Source: Bacillota bacterium (GTDB lineage: Bacteria; Bacillota; Clostridia; Lachnospirales; Lachnospiraceae). Taken from it: DNA of 64,000 nt. The stretch lies in contig JAFAFU010000059.1 in the NCBI GenBank assembly GCA_023423335.1, forward strand, positions 1 through 64,000, given 5' to 3'. A model generated the notes under the pieces. It was not told the DNA's origin. It worked only from the letters and a program-made list of their open reading frames with translations, and made no database searches. The position numbers and the translations under genes were made by a program. Shown here in pieces: positions 15,010 to 24,433 of this stretch (positions are counted from its first letter, which is position 1; each line of letters begins with the position of its first letter).

Positions 15010-16923
15010 ATGTTGGATAATGGAAGAAGAACAATCGGAGTCTTTATATCTCAAGTTAATTCCGAATTTCAGGAGGTTCTAAGCAGGGGAATATCAACCC
15101 GTGCGAAGGAATTAAATTATAATGTTGCTTTTTTCACCAATTTTGGAGGCTATGGTCAGCCGCAGTATGATTCCGGAGAATGTCAGATAGCAGAAATACC
15201 CTGCTATGAAGACCTGGACGGTATTATTATTGTGCCGGATACTCTGGCAGTTGAAGGCCTTATGACACGAATAAAGGAACAAATCAAGGAGAGAGCGAAA
15301 TGCCCTGCGGTCAGTATCAGGCGGAAGGTGGAGGGCTATTATAATGTATTAATTGACGATGATACCGTCATCGAGGAGTTGATCCGCCATTTCGTGGCAG
15401 ATCATGGCTTTACCCGTATTAATTTTCTCGCAGGACCAAAAGATTTTCCTGATTCCGAGAAGCGGCTTGCTTCGTATAAGAGAGTATTGGAGGAATATAA
15501 CATCCCCATTGAGGAAGGCAGAATATATTATGGAGACTTCTGGAAGCATGCCGCCAGCTCTGCAATCAGTCACTGGTTGTCAGGACCGCTGGAGCGGCCG
15601 CAGGCGATTGTATGTGCGAATGATTATATGGCGATCGCCGCCAGCAATGCATTATCAGACCAGGGAATTTCAGTTCCTAAGGATATTGCCATCTCCGGCT
15701 GCGATGATATTATTGATGCTGCGGAATATATTCCTTCGATAACTACAGCCCGGATGCCCGGGTTCGAAATGGGTATGGAAGCGGTAGAAAAGATACATAA
15801 GCACATGGAAGGCGTAGACCAGCCGGTGAATTCCTACATTAGGACAATTTCCGTATTCCGGGAATCCTGCGGCTGTAAAAAAAATCAACAGGAAGAGCAT
15901 AAGGAACGGAAAAAGTTTTATATTAATTTGGCAGACTCTTTACAGCGGGCAGTTGCACGGAATGCCTATATGTCCGGAGACCTGACCGGGCTTACCAAGC
16001 TGGATGAAATTAATGACAGGCTCATATATTATGTATATGAGAATAAAGGATTTACAGATTTTTATATGTGCCTGAAGCCGGACTGGCAGACCTACCGGGA
16101 TGAGAATGACACTGAGATTGTTGAAGATAGCGAAGATATGATCCTGGAGCTTGGTATTAAGAACCGGATCAGTTACAATAAAATCCGTTTTAATAAGAGG
16201 AAATTAATTCCGGACGAATTCCTGGATGACGAGCCGATGATCTTCTTCATATCGATGCTGCACCATCAGGGAACCAGATTCGGCTATGCTGCAATCCGGT
16301 TTAGTGAAATCCAGACCTATATGCCCACCTTTCAGGCATGGTTAATCAATGTCAGCAATGCCCTGGAGAATGTCAGAGTTCACAGCGAGTTGAACAGACT
16401 GGTTTATAAATTAGAGGATATGTATATCCGGGATGATCTGACCGGTCTTTATAACAGAAGAGGGTTAGAGACTCTGGGTAAGAGGTATCTGAAACAGGCG
16501 GTGGACGAGAGGGTTAAGCTGATGGTATTTACCGCTGATATGGACAAGCTGAAGATGATCAATGATAATTATGGGCATCTCAGCGGGGATATCGCGATTA
16601 AGGTAGTAGCGGATGCGCTCCAGAAGGCTGCGGATGATGATGAAATCTGCATGCGCTGCGGCGGAGATGAATTCACAGTCATCGGTCTGGAATACGATGA
16701 GAAGAAGATGAATAGTTTTGTTGAGAAATTCGTAGGAGAGCTGGATAAGTTCAACCAGAGCGGCAAATATGAATTCAACGTATATGTCAGCTATGGATGG
16801 AGCCTGATTACTCCGGATGAAAATACCACGGTTGAAGATTGTATGATTGTTGCGGATTCCCGGATGTATCAGCAGAAATATGAGAAGGAATCTCTGCGCT
16901 TGAGGGCAAATCTGGTAAGATAG
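15010..16923 (+). CDS. cytosolic LacI-type sensor fused to GGDEF diguanylate cyclase (paralogue 1)
   Basis: The start at 15010 (MLDNGRRTIGVF) was chosen by comparison with the paralogue; AGGAGTGAAGG lies upstream. The 637-aa protein has no signal peptide, membrane segment or DNA-binding helix-turn-helix. Residues about 1-285 are a LacI/PurR-type ligand-binding fold (RRTIGVFISQVNSEFQEVLS, ICANDYMAIA-like VCANDYMAIAASNAL, ISGCDD). A middle region of about 190 residues starts with a Cys-containing SCGCKKNQ and includes a GAF-like part. The C-terminal GGDEF domain (about 475-630) has DDLTGLYNRRG and an intact GGDEF at 551-555; the usual inhibitory RxxD before it is absent. It should make c-di-GMP in response to a cytosolic small molecule. 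Confidence 0.85.
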   Translation: MLDNGRRTIGVFISQVNSEFQEVLSRGISTRAKELNYNVAFFTNFGGYGQPQYDSGECQIAEIPCYEDLDGIIIVPDTLAVEGLMTRIKEQIKERAKCPAVSIRRKVEGYYNVLIDDDTVIEELIRHFVADHGFTRINFLAGPKDFPDSEKRLASYKRVLEEYNIPIEEGRIYYGDFWKHAASSAISHWLSGPLERPQAIVCANDYMAIAASNALSDQGISVPKDIAISGCDDIIDAAEYIPSITTARMPGFEMGMEAVEKIHKHMEGVDQPVNSYIRTISVFRESCGCKKNQQEEHKERKKFYINLADSLQRAVARNAYMSGDLTGLTKLDEINDRLIYYVYENKGFTDFYMCLKPDWQTYRDENDTEIVEDSEDMILELGIKNRISYNKIRFNKRKLIPDEFLDDEPMIFFISMLHHQGTRFGYAAIRFSEIQTYMPTFQAWLINVSNALENVRVHSELNRLVYKLEDMYIRDDLTGLYNRRGLETLGKRYLKQAVDERVKLMVFTADMDKLKMINDNYGHLSGDIAIKVVADALQKAADDDEICMRCGGDEFTVIGLEYDEKKMNSFVEKFVGELDKFNQSGKYEFNVYVSYGWSLITPDENTTVEDCMIVADSRMYQQKYEKESLRLRANLVR

Positions 16924-16939
16924 AGAACGATTATTTGGT

Positions 16940-16982
16940 AAGCCTTAACCGGCTTTTACGCGAGGCCGGTTAAGGCTTTTAT
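16940..16982 (+). terminator. terminator between the two diguanylate cyclase genes
   Basis: AAGCCTTAACCGGC (16940-16953) pairs perfectly with GCCGGTTAAGGCTT (16965-16978), followed by TTAT. Confidence 0.9.
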
Positions 16983-17014
16983 CATATATTTTACAAAATG
17001 TTAACATGTGAAAC

Positions 17015-17043
17015 TTGTTTTTCCGGCATATTTGTTATATAGT
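17015..17043 (+). promoter_or_regulatory. promoter of the second diguanylate cyclase gene
   Basis: TTGTTT (17015-17020), 17-base spacer, TATAGT (17038-17043), so the second copy is transcribed separately from the first. Confidence 0.6.
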
Positions 17044-17085
17044 AAACTTGTACTATTTTTTAGCAATTGGGGCAGGGGGAACGTT

Positions 17086-19017
17086 ATGCTGGGAAATGAA
17101 AGAAGAACGATAGGGGTATTCGTGACCCAGGTTCATCAGGAGTTCCAGGATATATTGGGCAGGGGTATCTGTAAAAGGGCTCAGGAACTAGGCTATAATG
17201 TTGCTTTCTTTACAAATTTTGTGGGTTATGGTGAACTGAAATATGAGCAAGGTGAATGTAATATTGCTAATTTACCGAGGTATGAGGACCTGGACGGAAT
17301 TATTCTTCTGCCGGATACGATGTTTGTTCATGACTTTGAGAGAAGTATTATAGATAATATCAGAAAATACAGCTGGTGCCCTGTGGTCAGTGTCCGTCGG
17401 AAAATCGATGAATTTTACAATGTTTTGATTGATGATGAAACCGTACTGGATGAAATCATAACACATTTTATAGAACATCATGGTTTCACAAAGATTAACT
17501 TTCTGACCGGGCCAAAAGAAAATCCGGTCTCTGTCCAGCGGCTGAATGCATATAAAAGAATTATGAGGGAACATAATCTTCCTGTGACGGAGGAACGGAT
17601 CTATTACGGGGACTTCTGGAAGCTGGCAGCCTACGATGCCGTAAAGAAATGGCTCTCGGATCCGGAAGGCCAGCCGGAGGCGATTATCTGTGCCAATGAT
17701 TATATGGCGATTTCGGTATGCAATGCACTGACGGAGAGGGGTATTATGGTACCCGGCACTATAGCCGTTTCCGGCTGCGATAATATTGAGCTGGCGGCGG
17801 ATTTCAGCCCATCCATCACCACAGCCGGGATGCCGGTCTTTGAGATTGGCATGGAAGCCGTTGAGAAGATCCGTAAGCACAATGAGAATATAGAACAGGA
17901 GCAGATCTCCTACCTAAGGAGCATCACTCACTTCCGGCAGTCCTGCGGCTGCAGGGTGAGAGGGAATCATGGGCAAATCATAAAGAGGCGCAATCATATC
18001 ATTAATGAGGCAGAGGATAAGGACAAAGCAATATCGAATAATGCCTATATGTCCATTGACCTTACCGGTGTTACACTTCTGGAAAATCTGAACAGGAAGC
18101 TGGCCTCCTATACTTACATGAACGAGGGCTTCTCTGCCTTCTATATGTGCCTGCAGAAGGGCTGGGACGACTACCGGGAGCAATCGGAGGACAGCCTGGA
18201 AAGACAGACCGGTGATATCATCATGGAAGTGGGTATTAAAGACGGGGAATGGCTGTCGAAGGTGCAGTTTGACATCAGGGACCTCCTTCCTCCGGTCTAT
18301 ATGGAGGACAGGCCGCAGGTGTTTTATTTTAATATGCTCCATCACCAGGAGAAATACTTCGGATATACGGCGATCAGCTACCATAAACCGCGCTCCTACA
18401 AGCCCTCCTATCAGGGATGGCTTATTAATATATGCAATGCCCTGGAGAATATCAAGATCCACAGCGAGCTGAACCGGCTGGTTTATAAGCTGGAGGATAT
18501 GTATATTAAGGACGAGCTCACCGGCTTGTATAACCGCCGGGCTCTTCATACCCTGGGACAGAAATATCTGGCTCAGAGCATTGAGAAGCAGGATGGATTA
18601 ATGATTTTCAGTGCAGATATGGATAATTTAAAATATATTAATGATAATTTCGGACATGGCAGCGGAGATATCGGAATTAAAACGGTTGCACAGGCAATGC
18701 TTCATGCGGCGAACGATGATGAGATCTGCATTCGTATGGGCGGAGATGAATTCACCGTAATCGGACTGGATTATGACGATGCAAAGATCAGAAACTTTGT
18801 CGAATGCTTTGAAGAAGAAATCCGGAAATTCAATTCGGAAAGCTCCTACGGCTTCCGGGTAAGAGTCAGCTATGGTTGGAGCATTACCTATCCGAAGGAG
18901 AACACCCGGATTGAGGATTGCCTGAGTATTGCGGATACTAGGATGTATCAGCAGAAGTATGAGAAGGAAGCTCTCCGGTTGAAGCATCTGGATGATCATA
19001 TCCGGAAAACGGATTAA
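17086..19017 (+). CDS. cytosolic LacI-type sensor fused to GGDEF diguanylate cyclase (paralogue 2)
   Basis: The start at 17086 (MLGNERRTIGVF) is 5 bases after AGGGGGA; a frame from 17008 runs through the promoter. The 643-aa protein is collinear with its upstream neighbour over the whole length: LacI-like ligand domain (about 1-285, ICANDYMAISVCNAL, VSGCDN), a Cys-containing SCGCRVRG junction, a middle domain with YMNEGFSAFYMCLQKGW, and a GGDEF domain with DELTGLYNRRA and an intact GGDEF at 552-556, again without an RxxD inhibitory site. The copies differ in the ligand domain and have separate promoters, so they probably sense related but different molecules. Confidence 0.85.
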   Translation: MLGNERRTIGVFVTQVHQEFQDILGRGICKRAQELGYNVAFFTNFVGYGELKYEQGECNIANLPRYEDLDGIILLPDTMFVHDFERSIIDNIRKYSWCPVVSVRRKIDEFYNVLIDDETVLDEIITHFIEHHGFTKINFLTGPKENPVSVQRLNAYKRIMREHNLPVTEERIYYGDFWKLAAYDAVKKWLSDPEGQPEAIICANDYMAISVCNALTERGIMVPGTIAVSGCDNIELAADFSPSITTAGMPVFEIGMEAVEKIRKHNENIEQEQISYLRSITHFRQSCGCRVRGNHGQIIKRRNHIINEAEDKDKAISNNAYMSIDLTGVTLLENLNRKLASYTYMNEGFSAFYMCLQKGWDDYREQSEDSLERQTGDIIMEVGIKDGEWLSKVQFDIRDLLPPVYMEDRPQVFYFNMLHHQEKYFGYTAISYHKPRSYKPSYQGWLINICNALENIKIHSELNRLVYKLEDMYIKDELTGLYNRRALHTLGQKYLAQSIEKQDGLMIFSADMDNLKYINDNFGHGSGDIGIKTVAQAMLHAANDDEICIRMGGDEFTVIGLDYDDAKIRNFVECFEEEIRKFNSESSYGFRVRVSYGWSITYPKENTRIEDCLSIADTRMYQQKYEKEALRLKHLDDHIRKTD

Positions 19018-19092
19018 CGGGTATCCGAAAGGTATAAGAAGCATTACCGACGAAGCATAATCTGAGATGGAAAAGAAAAGGGGCTTTCAAAT

Positions 19093-20511
19093 TTGGACGG
19101 GCTTTATGATACACTGGTGCAATATAGCGGTAAGGATTATTACCCGATGCATATGCCGGGTCATAAACGGAACACGAAACTGCTTCCGATGGTGAATCCT
19201 TATTCCATTGATATCACAGAAATAGAGGGATTTGATAACCTCCATCAGCCGGAGGGAATTTTAAAGGAGCTGGCGGACTCACTGGCAAAGCTTTACGGTG
19301 CGGGAAGGTCATTTCCCCTGGTCAACGGCAGTACTGCAGGAATTCTGGGCGGTATAGCTGCGGCCACAGGCAGAGGGGACCGGGTAATCGTTGCAAGGAA
19401 TTGTCACAAAGCAGTTTACCATGCGATATTACTGAACGGTCTGGAGCCGGTATACCTATATCCGGAGCTGATCCCCGGAACCTCCGTAAATGGTGGGATT
19501 TCTGCCTCCCAGGTTGAGGAGATGCTGATAGCTTACCCTGGGATTCGGGCGGTAATTATCACCTCGCCTACCTATGAGGGCATAGTTTCAGATATCAAAA
19601 GCATAGCAAAAGCCGTCCATAAGGCCGGAGCACTGTTACTGGTGGATGAAGCCCATGGTGCGCACTTTGGTTTTCATAGCGCCTTTCCGCAAAGCGCGGT
19701 AGCTCTGGATGCGGATATTGTAATCCAGAGCCTTCATAAAACGCTGCCGGCCTTTACCCAAACGGCGGTTCTGCATTCCAACCGGCCGGAGCTAAATGAC
19801 CGGATCGGTCAATTTCTGTCAATCTATCAGAGCAGCAGCCCTTCCTATCTGCTGATGGCGGGTATAGAGCGCTGTATTCGTTTTCTGGAAGCTTATTCAG
19901 GGGAGCTTTTTGAGGAGCTTCATAAGAATCTGGAATGTTTTTTTAGAAGACTGGAGAGTCTTAAGAAGATTCGTTTGCTGCACTGCCCCCCATCCGGAAG
20001 CGGGAGCGTCTTTCGGAAAGACCCTTCTAAGCTGATACTGCAGGTCGGAGGAACCAGTCTGACCGGCCCGGAATTATCAAGGAGGCTGCGGGAGGAATAC
20101 CATATCGTGATGGAGATGGACAGCAAGGATTATGTGCTGGGAATGACCAGCATCTGTGATACCTGGGAAGGCTTTTCGAGGTTAGAAGAGGCGCTTGTTG
20201 CCATAGACGGAGAATTAAGAGGAAAGAAGGAACCGGAAAGCTCTCCGATCGACTGCCGTCCGGTGAAGGCTTTGCAGCCCTATGAAGCAGCGGAGCTTGA
20301 GACAGAGGAAATCCATATGACGAAAGGCTGTGGCCGAATAGCCGCAGGCTTTATCGGTATATACCCTCCGGGAATACCCTTACTGGTGCCGGGGGAGATT
20401 ATAGAAGAAAGACTTCTTCAGGTGATAAAAAGGGCTTTGGAGGATGGTCTTACGGTGACCGGGCTTCTGGGCAAGGAAAAGGACCGGATCGGGGTCATAA
20501 GGAAAGGATAA
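19093..20511 (+). CDS. Orn/Lys/Arg decarboxylase family protein (YaaO-like)
   Basis: TTG start 7 bases after AAAAGGGG. The 472-aa PLP enzyme has the group's N-terminal PMHMPGHKRN, the Asp185 in LLLVDEAHGAH and the PLP-binding Lys216 in IQSLHKTLPA. Near the C-terminus AAGFIGIYPPGIPLLVPGE is the conserved end of this family. The length fits the short, wing-less YaaO/SpeA-like group of Firmicutes, which decarboxylates arginine or lysine. In Bacillus the same gene heads the yaaO-tmk-yaaQ-yaaR-holB cluster, as it does here. The exact substrate is not certain. Confidence 0.85.
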   Translation: MDGLYDTLVQYSGKDYYPMHMPGHKRNTKLLPMVNPYSIDITEIEGFDNLHQPEGILKELADSLAKLYGAGRSFPLVNGSTAGILGGIAAATGRGDRVIVARNCHKAVYHAILLNGLEPVYLYPELIPGTSVNGGISASQVEEMLIAYPGIRAVIITSPTYEGIVSDIKSIAKAVHKAGALLLVDEAHGAHFGFHSAFPQSAVALDADIVIQSLHKTLPAFTQTAVLHSNRPELNDRIGQFLSIYQSSSPSYLLMAGIERCIRFLEAYSGELFEELHKNLECFFRRLESLKKIRLLHCPPSGSGSVFRKDPSKLILQVGGTSLTGPELSRRLREEYHIVMEMDSKDYVLGMTSICDTWEGFSRLEEALVAIDGELRGKKEPESSPIDCRPVKALQPYEAAELETEEIHMTKGCGRIAAGFIGIYPPGIPLLVPGEIIEERLLQVIKRALEDGLTVTGLLGKEKDRIGVIRKG

Positions 20512-20513
20512 CA

Positions 20514-21107
20514 ATGGCAAAAATTTTTATCATAATAGGGAAAAGCGCTACGGGTAAGGACACGATCTTCAAGCATCTTTTAGAAAGTCCGGAGCTTAAT
20601 TTGAAAACCGTGGTCATGTACACGACAAGGCCGATTCGTGTCAATGAGACAGAAGGAGTGGAATACCATTTTGTCGATGAGGAACGGCTGCAGGATCTGG
20701 AGCAACAGGGCAGGGTGATAGAACACAGGACTTATAACACCGTCCATGGAAAATGGCATTATTTTACCGTAAATGACGGCCAAATCGATCTTTTACGGCA
20801 CGATTATCTGATGCTGGGTACTCTGGAAAGCTATGAGCAGATCGCAGGCTATTACGGGGAGAATAAGGTAATACCGATCTACATCGAGGTTGAGGACGGT
20901 GTCAGGCTGCTACGGGCGTTGAAGCGGGAGATGAAGCAGGAACAGCCGAAATATGCGGAGCTTTGCCGGAGGTATCTTGCCGATGAGGAGGATTTTACCG
21001 AGAAAAATCTTATAAAATCCGGGATAGTAAAGAGGTACAATAACCTGGATATCAACATCTGCTTGAATGAGATTGAAACGGATATCAAAAAATATACTGT
21101 AATCTGA
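20514..21107 (+). CDS. guanylate kinase-like protein
   Basis: Starts 2 bases after the decarboxylase stop. The 197-aa protein has a P-loop GKSATGKDT (residues 9-17) and the guanylate-kinase pattern YTTRPIRVNETEGVEYHFV. The segment where guanylate kinases carry GNYYGT is changed to RTYNTVHGKWHYF, so nucleotide specificity may differ. It stands where Bacillus has tmk (thymidylate kinase) in the corresponding cluster. It could be a second GMP kinase, a nucleotide salvage kinase or a regulatory relative; a standard gmk is probably elsewhere. Confidence 0.75.
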   Translation: MAKIFIIIGKSATGKDTIFKHLLESPELNLKTVVMYTTRPIRVNETEGVEYHFVDEERLQDLEQQGRVIEHRTYNTVHGKWHYFTVNDGQIDLLRHDYLMLGTLESYEQIAGYYGENKVIPIYIEVEDGVRLLRALKREMKQEQPKYAELCRRYLADEEDFTEKNLIKSGIVKRYNNLDINICLNEIETDIKKYTVI

Positions 21108-21165
21108 TACGGATTTGTGCTATACTAAAGTTCAACAATGAACCGCACGCAATGGAGGAATGGGT

Positions 21166-21606
21166 ATGGATATTAAGGTAAACCAGATGCAGCAGGTTAA
21201 TCAGGCTGTACCAAAGGTTCCCGTACAGGAGACGGACGGGTCTTTTAAATTTACCTTGGTGTCCCATATTGAGGAACAGGAGCTTGCGGCCAGACTGAAT
21301 ATGATGCTGGAGGAGATTTCTTCCCAAGGGAAAAAGCTCTTAAAGCATATGGATGTAAAAGACATGAAGCATTACCGGGAGCTGATCAGGGAATTCATGA
21401 ACGAGATTGTCAACCGGTCACATAAATTCTCCAGGGAAAACTTTCTGGACAAGAAGGGGAGACACCGGGTATACACCATGATCAAACTGGTGGACAAGAA
21501 CCTGGATGAACTGGCAATGGAATTAATCAAGGACGAGAAGGATCATATTACGATTCTTAATAAAATAGATGAAATCAGGGGATTATTATTAGATATCCTG
21601 ACTTAA
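21166..21606 (+). CDS. yaaR: YaaR family protein (DUF327)
   Basis: The start at 21166 (MDIKVNQMQQV) is 7 bases after GGAGG; the ATG at 21160 is too close to it. The 146-aa soluble, helical protein has KKLLKHMDVKDMKHYRELI and the end HITILNKIDEIRGLLLDIL, the conserved core of the YaaR family. Its biochemical role is not established. It is found directly before holB in many Firmicutes, as here. Confidence 0.85.
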   Translation: MDIKVNQMQQVNQAVPKVPVQETDGSFKFTLVSHIEEQELAARLNMMLEEISSQGKKLLKHMDVKDMKHYRELIREFMNEIVNRSHKFSRENFLDKKGRHRVYTMIKLVDKNLDELAMELIKDEKDHITILNKIDEIRGLLLDILT

Positions 21607-21661
21607 TCCGGCATGGACACACCGGTCCAGAGCCCGCAGGCTGCGAGGAGGCATTACAGGT

Positions 21662-22657
21662 ATGCAGGATTTTCATCAGATCATCGGACATGAAAGCATC
21701 ATAGAGCACCTACAGAATTCAATCCAGGCAGGGAAGGTTTCCCATGCTTATATTTTCCATGGGGAAGAAGGAATGGGAAAGAAGCTTCTGGCCTCTGTAT
21801 TTGCAAAAACCCTGCAGTGTATGGAGGGTGGAATCAGATCCTGTAACAAATGCCTGTCCTGTATGCAGTCTGAAACGGGGAACCAACCGGATGTGGCCTG
21901 GGTTACCCATGAGAAGCTGAGTATCAGCGTGGATGATATCAGGGTCCAGGTCAATGGTGATATCCGGATCAAACCCTTTAGCAGTCCCTATAAAATATAT
22001 ATTATAGATTCCGCAGAAAAGCTGACGGAGCAGGCACAGAACGCCTTATTAAAAACTATGGAGGATCCCCCGGAATATGCGGTAATCCTTTTGCTGGTAA
22101 AAAATATCAATGTGATACTTCCTACGATATTATCCCGGTGTGTGGTGTTGAATCTAAAGCCGGTGGACAAGAAAACAATCAAAGCTTTCCTGATGGAGCA
22201 GTATCAGATTCCGGATTATATGGCGGAAGTAGCCGCGGACTTTTCCGGAGGCAATGTAGGAAAAGCAGTTAAATATGCCTCTTCCGAGGATTTTGAACGG
22301 AAGAAGGAGGATGTTCTCCATATTTTAAGGTATATTGATGAAATGGAGCTGTCGGAGGTTATTTCCGGAATCAAGACGATTTCTGAGAACAAGCCTGTGA
22401 TAGAGGATTATATTGATTTAATGATGCTGTGGTATCGTGATGTTCTGATGCTGAAGGCAACGAACAATCCGAACCTTCTCCTATATAAGAATGAATTTCC
22501 ATTCATTAAAAAACAGGCCAATACCCGGAGCTATGAGGAGATTGAGAACATTATCGGGGGGATGGAAAAGGCAAAGATCCGTTTAAAGGCGAATGTCAAT
22601 TTTGATATAACAATAGAACTCATGCTACTTAAAATAAAGGAGAATAGTAATGGTTAG
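21662..22657 (+). CDS. holB: DNA polymerase III subunit delta-prime
   Basis: The 331-aa clamp-loader subunit has a modified P-loop GEEGMGKK (34-41), a zinc-binding set of cysteines (Cys53, 61, 64 and 67 in CNKCLSC) and the sensor region KTMEDPPEYAVILLLVKN followed by LPTILSRC. These are the usual marks of delta-prime, which holds the clamp loader together and does not itself hydrolyse ATP efficiently. The stop overlaps the ricT start by 8 bases. Confidence 0.92.
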   Translation: MQDFHQIIGHESIIEHLQNSIQAGKVSHAYIFHGEEGMGKKLLASVFAKTLQCMEGGIRSCNKCLSCMQSETGNQPDVAWVTHEKLSISVDDIRVQVNGDIRIKPFSSPYKIYIIDSAEKLTEQAQNALLKTMEDPPEYAVILLLVKNINVILPTILSRCVVLNLKPVDKKTIKAFLMEQYQIPDYMAEVAADFSGGNVGKAVKYASSEDFERKKEDVLHILRYIDEMELSEVISGIKTISENKPVIEDYIDLMMLWYRDVLMLKATNNPNLLLYKNEFPFIKKQANTRSYEEIENIIGGMEKAKIRLKANVNFDITIELMLLKIKENSNG

Positions 22658-23564
22658 AGTAATAGGTGTACGGTTTCGGAGTGCCGGGAAGGTATATTAT
22701 TTTGACCCTGCCGGTTATGATATAAAACAGGGAGATAATGTTATTGTTGAAACCGCCAGGGGAATCGAATACGGAATGGTAGTATTAGGTCCCCGGGATG
22801 TGGAGGATGACAAGATTATTCAACCCTTAAAGCCTGTGATCCGCCAGGCGACGGAAGAGGATATTGCGGTTGAGAAACGGAACAAGGAGAAGGAAAAGGA
22901 AGCCTTTCAGATATGTCTCGAAAAGATTAAAAAGCACGGGCTGGAAATGAAGCTGATCGATTCGGAATACACCTTTGATAATAACAAGGTATTATTTTAT
23001 TTTACTGCGGACGGAAGAATCGATTTCCGCGAACTGGTCAAGGATCTTGCATCCGTATTTAAAACAAGGATTGAACTGAGGCAGATTGGTGTCCGTGACG
23101 AGACGAAGATCGTCGGAGGGATCGGAATTTGCGGCAGACCTCTCTGCTGTAACACCCACCTGTCGGAATTTGCACCGGTATCCATCAAGATGGCCAAGGA
23201 ACAGAATCTGTCCCTGAACCCCACTAAGATTTCCGGAGTGTGCGGAAGATTAATGTGCTGCCTTAAAAATGAAGAGGACGCTTATGAAGAGTTGAATGCG
23301 AAGCTGCCGAATGTCGGTGACTTCGTATCGACGAAGGAGAATTTAAAGGGTGAGGTTCAGAGTGTCAGTGTATTAAAGCAATTGGTTAAGGTTATCGTTA
23401 CGATGGAAAATGACGAGAAAGAAGTCCGTGAGTATAAAGTAGAGGATTTGAGATTTAAGCAGAAGAAGAAAAAAGAAAGAACACCTTCTGCACTGGATGA
23501 GGAACTGAGGGCATTGGAGCTGTTGGAAAAGAGGGAAGGGAAATCCCTGCTGGATGATGAATAA
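22650..23564 (+). CDS. ricT: PSP1-domain regulatory iron-sulfur protein RicT (YaaT)
   Basis: Overlaps holB. The 304-aa protein has the PSP1 domain with GIEYGMVVLGPRDVED at the start and two Cys clusters, GICGRPLCCNTHL and GVCGRLMCCLKNE, used for iron-sulfur binding in the RicA-F-T complex. In Bacillus this complex stimulates RNase Y processing and affects sporulation and competence. The last 50 residues are Lys/Glu-rich. Gene order holB-ricT is conserved in Firmicutes. Confidence 0.92.
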   Translation: MVRVIGVRFRSAGKVYYFDPAGYDIKQGDNVIVETARGIEYGMVVLGPRDVEDDKIIQPLKPVIRQATEEDIAVEKRNKEKEKEAFQICLEKIKKHGLEMKLIDSEYTFDNNKVLFYFTADGRIDFRELVKDLASVFKTRIELRQIGVRDETKIVGGIGICGRPLCCNTHLSEFAPVSIKMAKEQNLSLNPTKISGVCGRLMCCLKNEEDAYEELNAKLPNVGDFVSTKENLKGEVQSVSVLKQLVKVIVTMENDEKEVREYKVEDLRFKQKKKKERTPSALDEELRALELLEKREGKSLLDDE

Positions 23565-24312
23565 TAAGGAAATTCCGGAGGGGTTACTATTGCCTGATGA
23601 GCGGGTGGATGACCTTCACCGGAACAATTATCAGATAATACAAAACACAAAGAAATTTTGCTTTGGAATGGATGGGGTTCTTCTTTCGGGGTTCGCGAGG
23701 GTACTTTCGGGAGAAGTGGTTCTTGATCTGGGAACCGGCACCGGAATTATTCCGATTCTGCTGGAGGCGAAGACGGAAGGCAGACATTTTACCGGTCTTG
23801 AAATCCAGGCCGAAAGCTCCGACATGGCGAGGCGCAGTATCGCCCTGAACCAACTGGAAGATAAAATTGATATAGTAACCGGTGATATCAAGGAGGCCTC
23901 TAAGATATTTGGACTGGCTTCCTTTGATGTTGTTACCTGTAACCCGCCCTATATGAACCACAGCCACGGAGTTGTAAATCCCGGAGAAGCCAAGGCAATC
24001 GCCCGGCACGAGATTTTATGCACCCTGGAGGATGTGATCCGGGAGACGGTCAGGTGCCTTAGACCAAACGGAAGATTCTACCTTGTTCACAGACCGTATC
24101 GCCTGGTAGAAATCATAAACACCCTGAGTGGTTATAAATTGGAACCAAAGAGGATGAAGTTCGTTCATCCCTATCTGGAGAAGGAACCCAACATGGTTCT
24201 CATAGAGTGTATTAAAGGAGGCAGATCAAATCTGATTGTGGAGCCGCCGTTGATTGTATACAAGGAACCAAAGGTCTATACCCGGGAGATTTATGACATA
24301 TACGGATATTAA
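23554..24312 (+). CDS. tRNA1(Val) adenine-37 N6-methyltransferase-like protein (YabB)
   Basis: Overlaps ricT by 11 bases. The 252-aa SAM-dependent methyltransferase has motif I VVLDLGTGTGIIPILL, the acidic GLEIQ after beta-2 and the catalytic NPPY in VTCNPPYMN, as in TrmN6/YabB enzymes that methylate an exocyclic amine of a nucleic acid base. In Bacillus the gene sits at the same place, before yabC (rsmI). The RNA target in Clostridia is inferred from E. coli relatives. Confidence 0.85.
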   Translation: MMNNKEIPEGLLLPDERVDDLHRNNYQIIQNTKKFCFGMDGVLLSGFARVLSGEVVLDLGTGTGIIPILLEAKTEGRHFTGLEIQAESSDMARRSIALNQLEDKIDIVTGDIKEASKIFGLASFDVVTCNPPYMNHSHGVVNPGEAKAIARHEILCTLEDVIRETVRCLRPNGRFYLVHRPYRLVEIINTLSGYKLEPKRMKFVHPYLEKEPNMVLIECIKGGRSNLIVEPPLIVYKEPKVYTREIYDIYGY

Positions 24313-24399
24313 TACACCTGATATATCCGGCCAAGCCGCAGAAGGACAAGAATCAACAGGGTGCCGATGGCGGAAAAATTATTAAGGGGCGTTCAGCAT

Positions 24400-24427
24400 A
24401 AGCCTTTGGATGCCTCTGGAAAGGCTT
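24400..24427 (+). promoter_or_regulatory. hairpin covering the rsmI ribosome site
   Basis: AAGCCTTT (24400-24407) pairs perfectly with AAAGGCTT (24420-24427). The second arm contains the AAAGG that should serve the ATG at 24434, so the hairpin could limit translation of rsmI. Confidence 0.4.
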
Positions 24428-24433
24428 AATGAC

